In this document: one piece after another, positions 14,519 through 18,967 of the stretch
Numbering within the stretch: position 1 is the first letter of the stretch
Layout of the letters: the number at the start of each line of letters is the position of its first letter
NCBI GenBank assembly: GCA_035689345.1
Contig: DASSLR010000095.1
Location: 1 to 18,967, forward strand
Source: CF-118 sp035689345
Lineage (GTDB): Bacteria; Chloroflexota; Dormibacteria; Dormibacterales; Dormibacteraceae
Length of the DNA: 18,967 nt
Reading direction: 5' to 3'
Notes under the pieces: model-generated
Database searches by the model: none
What the model was told of the DNA's origin: nothing
Seen by the model: only the letters and a program-made list of their open reading frames with translations
Made by a program: the position numbers and the translations under genes

Positions 14519-14851
14519 ATGCAGGTAATCGTCATTGCGATCCTGTTCGCGCTTCTCGGCGCGCTGCTGGGGATCCTGTCGCCGGTCACGATTCCGATCA
14601 CCTACGCGCGCTACACCGCCATCTCGCTGCTGGCCGCGCTGGACTCGATCTTCGGCGCGTTCAAGGCCTACATCGCCGGCTCGTTCGAGCCGCGCGTCTT
14701 CTTCAGCGGCCTCATCACCAACATGGCCCTCGCCGCCGGCCTGACCTTCTTCGGTGACAAGCTGGGTGTAGATCTCAGCATCGCGGCGATAGTGGCTTTC
14801 GGGGTCCGCATCTTCAACAATCTTGGGGCAATCCGCAGACACTATCTCTGA
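14519..14851 (+). CDS. sbp: Small basic protein Sbp, DUF1290 family
   Basis: A 110-residue membrane protein with three hydrophobic segments. It matches the small basic protein (DUF1290) pattern known next to ftsA/ftsZ or divIB in Firmicutes, actinobacteria and Chloroflexi: LLGALLGILSPVTIPITYARY, LAALDSIFGAFKA, VFFSGLITNMALAAGLTFFGDKLGVDL and AFGVRIFNNLGAIRR. The molecular role is not known; position suggests a link to division. ATG 14519 is preferred to TTG 14507 because GGTGGGG precedes it and the hydrophobic N-terminus starts there; the TTG lies inside the hairpin arm. It is separated from ftsQ by 46 nt and from ftsA by 148 nt, so the tight overlap chain of the upstream operon ends here. 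Confidence 0.88.
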   Translation: MQVIVIAILFALLGALLGILSPVTIPITYARYTAISLLAALDSIFGAFKAYIAGSFEPRVFFSGLITNMALAAGLTFFGDKLGVDLSIAAIVAFGVRIFNNLGAIRRHYL

Positions 14852-14887
14852 TAGGAATGATGTAGGGTAGACACAAGGGCTGGCCTC

Positions 14888-14917
14888 GGGTCGAGAGGGA
14901 CCCACAAAATCTGGTCC
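14888..14917 (+). promoter_or_regulatory. Two mutually exclusive small stems in the sbp-ftsA gap
   Basis: GGGTC (14888-14892) can pair with GACCC (14899-14903). Alternatively GGACC (14898-14902) can pair with GGTCC (14913-14917). Both use the same bases, so only one can form in a transcript reading through from sbp. The stems are only 5 bp, so this may be chance. Confidence 0.25.
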
Positions 14918-14921
14918 ATCA

Positions 14922-14942
14922 GGCTCCGGGAGCCCTTATAAT
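14922..14942 (+). promoter_or_regulatory. Putative ftsA-ftsZ promoter with a palindrome against its -10 element
   Basis: A perfect TATAAT (14937-14942) is the best -10 sequence in the window and stands out in GC-rich surroundings. No good -35 is seen at 16-18 bp; TGGTCC at 14912 (19 bp) is a weak match. Directly upstream is a 13-bp palindrome GGCTCC-G-GGAGCC (14922-14934) where an operator for a repressor or activator could sit. A start near 14949 would leave a leader of about 50 nt before ftsA. Confidence 0.5.
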
Positions 14943-14978
14943 CCCGCTCAACCCGCCACTCAACAATCCCAACGTTCC

Positions 14979-14984
14979 AGGAGG
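14979..14984 (+). promoter_or_regulatory. Shine-Dalgarno of ftsA (long spacing)
   Basis: AGGAGG is a perfect Shine-Dalgarno core, but 15 nt separate it from TTG 15000. No other ATG, GTG or TTG in the ftsA frame lies between, so TTG is still the best start. Confidence 0.6.
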
Positions 14985-14999
14985 CATCGCAGCACCGTC

Positions 15000-16235
15000 T
15001 TGTCGCGGCGGAAGAAAACCGTCGGTCTCGACCTGGGCACCAGCCGGGTCGCCGTGATCATCGCCGAGTCTGACGACGTCGGCGGTGCCGTCAGCGTCAT
15101 CGGCGTGGGCGAGGCGCGTTGCGACGGCCTGCGCAAGGGCGTCGTGGTCAACCTCGACAAGACCATCGCGGCCATCCAGCTCGCGGCCGTGTCGGCCGAG
15201 CGCATGGCGGGGCAGCGCATCGAGGCCGTCCTCGTGTCGCTGGGCGGCACCCACATCTGGTCCCAGAACTCGACGGGCGTGGTCGCCGTGGCGCGCTCCG
15301 ACCGCGAGATCGGCGAGGACGACGTGCAGCGCGTGGTCGAGGGATCGCGCGCGGTGAGCATCGCCTCCGACCGCCAGGTCATCCACGTCATCCCGCGCGG
15401 CTACACCGTCGACGGCCAGGAAGGTGTGCGCGACGCTGTGGGCATGACCGGCCAGCGTCTCGAGGTGGAGACGAACATCGTCACCGGCGCGCAGACGGCG
15501 CTCCAGAACGTCATCAAGTGCGTGCACGGCGCCGGCTTCGACGTTGAGGACGTGGTGTGCACCGGGCTCGCCGCAGGCGAGGGCGTGCTGACGCAGCAGG
15601 AAGTCGAGCTGGGCGTGTGCCTGGTCGACATCGGCGCCGGCACGACCTCGGTCACCATCTACAACGAAGGCTCCGCGCGCCTCCTCGCGGTCCTGCCGGT
15701 CGGCGGCAACCACGTCACCAGCGACATCGCGATCGGGCTGCGCACGACGCTGGACGAGGCCGAGAGCTTGAAGCTGAACTACGGCCACGCGCTGCCGGAC
15801 GTCATCGACCACGGCGAGAAGGTCGAGGTCCGGCAGGTCGGCGGCGACCGCATCCAGGCGCTGCCGCGCCGCTTCCTCGCGGAGATCATCGGCCCGCGCA
15901 TGCGCGAGATCTTCCTGATGGCGCGGGAAGAGGTGCGCAAGTGTGGTTTCGAAGGATTGCTGCCCGCTGGCGTGGTGGTCACGGGAGGCGGCGCTCGCCT
16001 CATGGGCACCACGGACGCGGCGCAGAGCGTGTTCGACGCGTCGGTCAGGCTCGGCCAGCCCATGGGCATGGTCGGGCTCGCCGACCGCTGCCAGGGACCG
16101 TCGTTCGCCGTCTCCGCAGGGCTGGTCAAGTGGGGCTCGCACGTGCACGCGCGCAGCTACGCCAACGGCCGTCAGTCCGCGACCCTCGGGTCGACCTATC
16201 AAAAAACAGTGAGGTGGCTGCGCGATTTTTTCTAG
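15000..16235 (+). CDS. ftsA: Cell division protein FtsA (actin-like membrane tether of FtsZ)
   Basis: FtsA is an actin-fold ATPase that anchors FtsZ filaments to the membrane and recruits later divisome proteins. The 411-residue protein has the phosphate-1 motif VGLDLGTSRVAVIIAE near the N-terminus, FtsA-type GVVVNLDKTIAAI and the SHS2 (1C) region around VSLGGTHIWSQNSTG. The phosphate-2 motif LVDIGAGTTSVTIY, VGGNHVTSDIA, and the adenosine motif VVTGGGARLMG follow. It ends in a basic amphipathic helix (KTVRWLRDFF) expected to bind the membrane. Start TTG 15000 has AGGAGG upstream at long spacing. The gene is followed after 31 nt by ftsZ. Presence of FtsA is uncommon in actinobacteria and informative for taxonomy. 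Confidence 0.95.
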   Translation: MSRRKKTVGLDLGTSRVAVIIAESDDVGGAVSVIGVGEARCDGLRKGVVVNLDKTIAAIQLAAVSAERMAGQRIEAVLVSLGGTHIWSQNSTGVVAVARSDREIGEDDVQRVVEGSRAVSIASDRQVIHVIPRGYTVDGQEGVRDAVGMTGQRLEVETNIVTGAQTALQNVIKCVHGAGFDVEDVVCTGLAAGEGVLTQQEVELGVCLVDIGAGTTSVTIYNEGSARLLAVLPVGGNHVTSDIAIGLRTTLDEAESLKLNYGHALPDVIDHGEKVEVRQVGGDRIQALPRRFLAEIIGPRMREIFLMAREEVRKCGFEGLLPAGVVVTGGGARLMGTTDAAQSVFDASVRLGQPMGMVGLADRCQGPSFAVSAGLVKWGSHVHARSYANGRQSATLGSTYQKTVRWLRDFF

Positions 16236-16266
16236 AGAACAACACCGCAACCAGCTGGAGCTCGCC

Positions 16267-17370
16267 ATGTCCAGAGAACGCACTAAGGAGGACCACGTCA
16301 TCCCAATGAGAGAGAGCGAGTTGCACGAGGGGCGAGCGCGCATCAAGGTCGTCGGCTGCGGCGGCGGCGGTGGCAACGCCGTCAATCGCATGATCTCGAA
16401 GGCGCTCAAGGTTCAGTTCATCGCGGTCAACACCGACAAGCAGGCCCTCGAGCGCTGCCAGGCCGACGTCAAGGTGCAGATGGGCAGCAAGCTCACTCGC
16501 GGCCTGGGCGCCGGCGGCGACTGGACTCGCGGCCGCGACGCGGCCGACGAGAGCCGCGCCGAGCTCTCCGAGGTGGTCAAGGACTCCGACATGGTCTTCA
16601 TCACCGCGGGCATGGGCGGCGGGACCGGCACCGGGTCGGCTGCCATCGTGGCGCAGCAGGCCAAAGAGCAAGGAGCGCTGACCATCGGCGTGGTCACGCG
16701 ACCGTTCGGCTTCGAGGGCCGCATCCGCAATGACACCGCGGAGGAGGGCATCAAGGCCCTCCGCAGCAATGTGGACGCGCTCATCGTCATCCCCAACGAC
16801 CGCCTGGCCCAGGTCGCGTCGTCAAAGACGACCCTGGAAGAGGCGTTCCGCATGGCGGACGACGTCCTGCGCCAGGGCGTGCAGGGCATCTCCGACCTGG
16901 TGACGCAGCCGGGCGTCATCAACCTGGACTTCGCCGACGTGAAGGCGATCATGGAGAACGCGGGCGAGGCGCTGATGGGCATCGGGCATGGCGCGGGCGA
17001 CTCGCGGGCCGAGGACGCCGCCAAGCAGGCGGTGTCGAGCCCGCTGCTCGAGACGTCGATCGACGGCGCCAAGGGCATCCTCTTCAACATCACCGCGGGC
17101 AAGGACATCACCCTGCAGGAGGTCCAGAAGGCCGCCGAGATCGTGCGCTCGGCCGCCGACCCGAACGCCAACATCATCTTCGGCGTCGTCCGCGACGACA
17201 CCATGCAGGGCGAGATCAAGATCACGGTCATCGCCACCGGCTTCGCCGGCAAGACCCACACCGAGGCCAAGCAGGAGTCGGCGCGGAAGCCGGCCTTCGA
17301 GCGGCCGGAGTTCGGCGCCGAGGAGCTGGGCGACATCAACATCCCGGCGTTTCTCCGCAACCGCATGTAA
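16267..17370 (+). CDS. ftsZ: Cell division protein FtsZ (tubulin-like GTPase)
   Basis: FtsZ polymerises with GTP into the cytokinetic ring. The protein (367 aa from ATG 16267, 354 from ATG 16306) shows IKVVGCGGGGGNAVNRM, AVNTDKQAL, the tubulin signature GGGTGTG at 117-123, TRPFGFEG, and the T7 catalytic loop NLDFADVKAIM with Asn219, Asp221 and Asp224. It ends with a membrane-tether-binding peptide DINIPAFLRNRM. The linker between core and tail peptide is short, roughly 25-30 residues. The segment GLGAGGDWTRGRDAADES (from residue 79) departs from the common GAGxNPxxGxxAAEES, with Asp-Trp in place of Asn-Pro. Both starts have ribosome sites; 16267 is listed as the longer option. Confidence 0.96.
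   Translation: MSRERTKEDHVIPMRESELHEGRARIKVVGCGGGGGNAVNRMISKALKVQFIAVNTDKQALERCQADVKVQMGSKLTRGLGAGGDWTRGRDAADESRAELSEVVKDSDMVFITAGMGGGTGTGSAAIVAQQAKEQGALTIGVVTRPFGFEGRIRNDTAEEGIKALRSNVDALIVIPNDRLAQVASSKTTLEEAFRMADDVLRQGVQGISDLVTQPGVINLDFADVKAIMENAGEALMGIGHGAGDSRAEDAAKQAVSSPLLETSIDGAKGILFNITAGKDITLQEVQKAAEIVRSAADPNANIIFGVVRDDTMQGEIKITVIATGFAGKTHTEAKQESARKPAFERPEFGAEELGDINIPAFLRNRM
16285..16291 (+). promoter_or_regulatory. Second Shine-Dalgarno at ftsZ, supporting an internal start
   Basis: AAGGAGG is a stronger ribosome site than the GGAG (16257-16260) before ATG 16267. It would serve the in-frame ATG 16306 with a spacing of 14 nt. The two sites make the true ftsZ start uncertain by 13 residues. 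Confidence 0.45.
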
Positions 17371-17389
17371 TCTCGGTAACACCACCCAT

Positions 17390-17851
17390 ATGCGCTGCCC
17401 GTACTGCGGACACCACGACCTGAAGGTGGTCGACTCGCGCGACTCCGAGGTGGGGGAGGCGATTCGCCGCCGCCGTGAGTGCCTGCAGTGCGGGCAGCGA
17501 TTCACGACCTACGAGCGGATCGAGGCCGTCCCCTTCTACGTCACGAAGAAGGACGGGCGCCGCGAGGACTTCGACCCGCAGAAGCTCTTCACCGGCCTCA
17601 AGAAGGCCACCGAGAAACGAGACATCTCCCCCGAGCGCCTGCGCGCCATCGTCGACGACATCGAGGCCGAGCTGCGCCGCTCCGGCCGCGTCGAGATCCC
17701 GAGCGGCGAGATCGGCGAGATGGTCATGGAACGCCTGCGCGACCTCGACGAGGTCGCGTACATAAGGTTTGCCTCGGTGTACCGGGAGTTCATGGACCTC
17801 CAGCAGGTCAAAAGAGAGATCGAGCAGGTTCTGAGTTCGCGCCGGCCCTAA
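17390..17851 (+). CDS. nrdR: Transcriptional repressor NrdR
   Basis: NrdR senses ATP/dATP and represses ribonucleotide reductase genes. The 153-residue protein has the N-terminal zinc ribbon with Cys3, Cys6, Cys31 and Cys34 (MRCPYCG...CLQCGQRF), then FTTYERIE and an ATP-cone domain (VTKKDGRREDFD...) ending VAYIRFASVYREF, all standard for the family. ATG 17390 is at the first zinc cysteine pair and follows ftsZ by 19 nt, so it is probably cotranscribed with it. No clear Shine-Dalgarno is seen. No ribonucleotide reductase gene or evident NrdR box lies in the window. It ends 8 nt before the stop of the convergent HNH gene. Confidence 0.95.
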   Translation: MRCPYCGHHDLKVVDSRDSEVGEAIRRRRECLQCGQRFTTYERIEAVPFYVTKKDGRREDFDPQKLFTGLKKATEKRDISPERLRAIVDDIEAELRRSGRVEIPSGEIGEMVMERLRDLDEVAYIRFASVYREFMDLQQVKREIEQVLSSRRP

Positions 17852-17859
17852 ACGAAGCG

Positions 17860-18967
17860 CTAATCAGGCCCTCGCGCGGTCGCTCCGAATCTGATGTACG
17901 GCGGGATGGCGAGCATCTCTCCGTCATCGCCTCGGACCAGTTGCCACTTGCCTTCGTGAACCATCCTGTGATGCCTGTGACACAGGAGGACCAGGTTGTC
18001 GAGATCCGTCGACCCGCCATGGATCCAGTGCACGACGTGGTGCGCGGCGCTCCACTTCGCCGGCCTGTCGCATCTCGGCCAGCGGCACCCGCGATCACGC
18101 GCCTCCAGCGCACGCCGCATCCGCGTGGAGACGACTCGCTTCGAGCGCCCCACGTCGATCACGACTGACTCCGCATCCAGCAGAACCCGCGCGATGTTGC
18201 ATTCGCATGCAATCCGCTCGGTCGATTTCGAGGAAAGAAGTTGCGAGTGCTCCATCTCGGCCGCCGGTGCCCCGATCAGCCCGAGCAACGTTTCCACCGA
18301 AGCGGTCACTTGCATCTGCACGTTGTTGCCTGCGCCCGATGCCAGGTCGACCAGCGCGTCGGCCATCCTCTGCCCGTAATCGCGATGGTCGTGCTCGCCC
18401 GATTTGCGCGCGAGCGGCTCGAGCGCGTTCCTCAGCGCCGCGCCTCCGACGGGATCAAGAGCGCCGCTGAGGATCGTCGATCCGTCGATCCAGGTGCTCA
18501 GCTCGAGGTAGCGGTTCTCGACCGCCACCGCCTGCTCGCTCTCGAAACCAGCGGGGTCCGCAGAGTGCCGGTAGTGCCGGCACACGTGATGGAACTTGCC
18601 GGGTGAGTTCTCGGACGCCTGCTTGACGAGGTCGTCTTCCTGGAAGCGATCGCCGACCGCGTCGGCGGTCCTGGCCATCGACGCGACGTGCGCGAATCCG
18701 ATCTCGCCCCGCGCCAGCGCCTGCATGCTCTCGGGCATGCGCTCCATCACCTGGCCGACTTTCAGCCGGTCGGCCGCCGCCCCATGCGTGAGATTGCAGT
18801 GGTGCCGCATCCAGTCGATCGGCGTCGCAGAGCCGTCCTCTTCGTAGACCTCGCTAGCGGCAAACCTGGCGGCCAGGCTCGAGAAGCAGAGCTCGAGCAT
18901 GTCGATCTCGTGGCGCACGAGCGCCATCTCGGCAGCGACCTCGCGCGGTGTACGAGTGTCGGTGACG
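17860..18967 (-). CDS. DUF222 and HNH endonuclease domain protein (13E12-type), N-terminus may lie outside the window
   Basis: The minus-strand frame ends at TAG 17862-17860 and stays open to the window edge. ATG at 18927 would give 355 aa, but the residues just upstream (TPREVAAEM) continue a plausible helix, so the true start may be beyond 18967. The N-terminal two thirds match the helical DUF222 domain (about residues 20-240, with LTHGAAADRLKVGQVMERMP and GEIGFAHVASMA). The C-terminal part is an HNH nuclease: CRWPRC, SAAHHVVHWIHGGSTDLDNLVLLC and HRHHRMVHEG, with zinc-ligand cysteines and the H-N-H residues present. Such genes are frequent, often multicopy, in actinobacteria and relatives; their biological role is unclear. 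G+C at codon third positions looks lower than in the dcw genes, which could mean separate acquisition. Confidence 0.85.
   Translation of the reverse strand, partial: VTDTRTPREVAAEMALVRHEIDMLELCFSSLAARFAASEVYEEDGSATPIDWMRHHCNLTHGAAADRLKVGQVMERMPESMQALARGEIGFAHVASMARTADAVGDRFQEDDLVKQASENSPGKFHHVCRHYRHSADPAGFESEQAVAVENRYLELSTWIDGSTILSGALDPVGGAALRNALEPLARKSGEHDHRDYGQRMADALVDLASGAGNNVQMQVTASVETLLGLIGAPAAEMEHSQLLSSKSTERIACECNIARVLLDAESVVIDVGRSKRVVSTRMRRALEARDRGCRWPRCDRPAKWSAAHHVVHWIHGGSTDLDNLVLLCHRHHRMVHEGKWQLVRGDDGEMLAIPPYIRFGATARGPD

Noticed and set aside
14852..14999. Riboswitch or T-box leader before ftsA
   Set aside because: No T-box sequence or known riboswitch core was seen; only short stems are present.
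1..18967. CRISPR arrays, tRNA or rRNA genes, insertion sequences, prophage or defence operons
   Set aside because: No regularly spaced repeats, no cloverleaf-like sequence, no transposase motifs and no target-site duplications were seen. The only nuclease is the isolated DUF222-HNH gene, whose neighbours do not suggest a defence system.

Overview
The window is a long, high-GC (roughly two thirds G+C by eye) stretch of bacterial chromosome that is almost entirely one division and cell wall (dcw) cluster on the + strand. It runs: small uncharacterised ORF, mraZ, rsmH (mraW), ftsL-like, ftsI-type PBP, murF, mraY, murD, ftsW, murG, murC, murB, ddl, ftsQ, small basic protein (DUF1290/sbp), ftsA, ftsZ, nrdR. 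It is flanked on the left by the tail of an ABC-2 type permease gene and on the right by a convergent DUF222-HNH endonuclease-like gene that runs off the window edge.

The organism is probably a high-GC member of the Terrabacteria side of the tree. The reasons are the sbp gene between ftsQ and ftsA, nrdR directly after ftsZ, a DUF222/HNH (13E12-type) gene, and frequent GTG/TTG starts. The presence of ftsA and the lack of PASTA domains on the PBP argue against a typical actinomycete. A Chloroflexota or Candidatus Dormibacterota-like lineage is my best guess, but this is inference from gene content only.

Layout. Positions 1-351 hold the permease tail, followed by two strong GC-rich hairpins. 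Positions 352-731 are a 380-nt non-coding region with a relatively AT-rich part, a 10-bp inverted repeat, a TTGACA/extended -10 promoter and a MraZ-box-like array. Positions 732-14472 are a tightly packed operon. Many of its junctions are 4-nt NTGA overlaps, and all four versions (ATGA, GTGA, TTGA, CTGA) occur; the CTGA one points to a CTG start for rsmH. Positions 14473-14999 hold sbp, behind a hairpin that buries its ribosome binding site, and then a 148-nt gap with a perfect TATAAT. Positions 15000-17851 hold ftsA, ftsZ and nrdR. Positions 17860-18967 (minus strand) hold the HNH gene.

Together the genes make lipid II (MurB, MurC, MurD, MurF, Ddl, MraY, MurG), polymerise and cross-link septal peptidoglycan (FtsW, FtsI), and build the divisome (FtsZ, FtsA, FtsQ, FtsL, Sbp). 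MraZ and RsmH are the usual regulatory/modification pair at the head. murE is absent from its expected place between ftsI and murF. I see no CRISPR array, tRNA, rRNA, insertion sequence or phage gene. The core content is a known system; the less ordinary items are regulatory and structural details and the small ORF ahead of mraZ.
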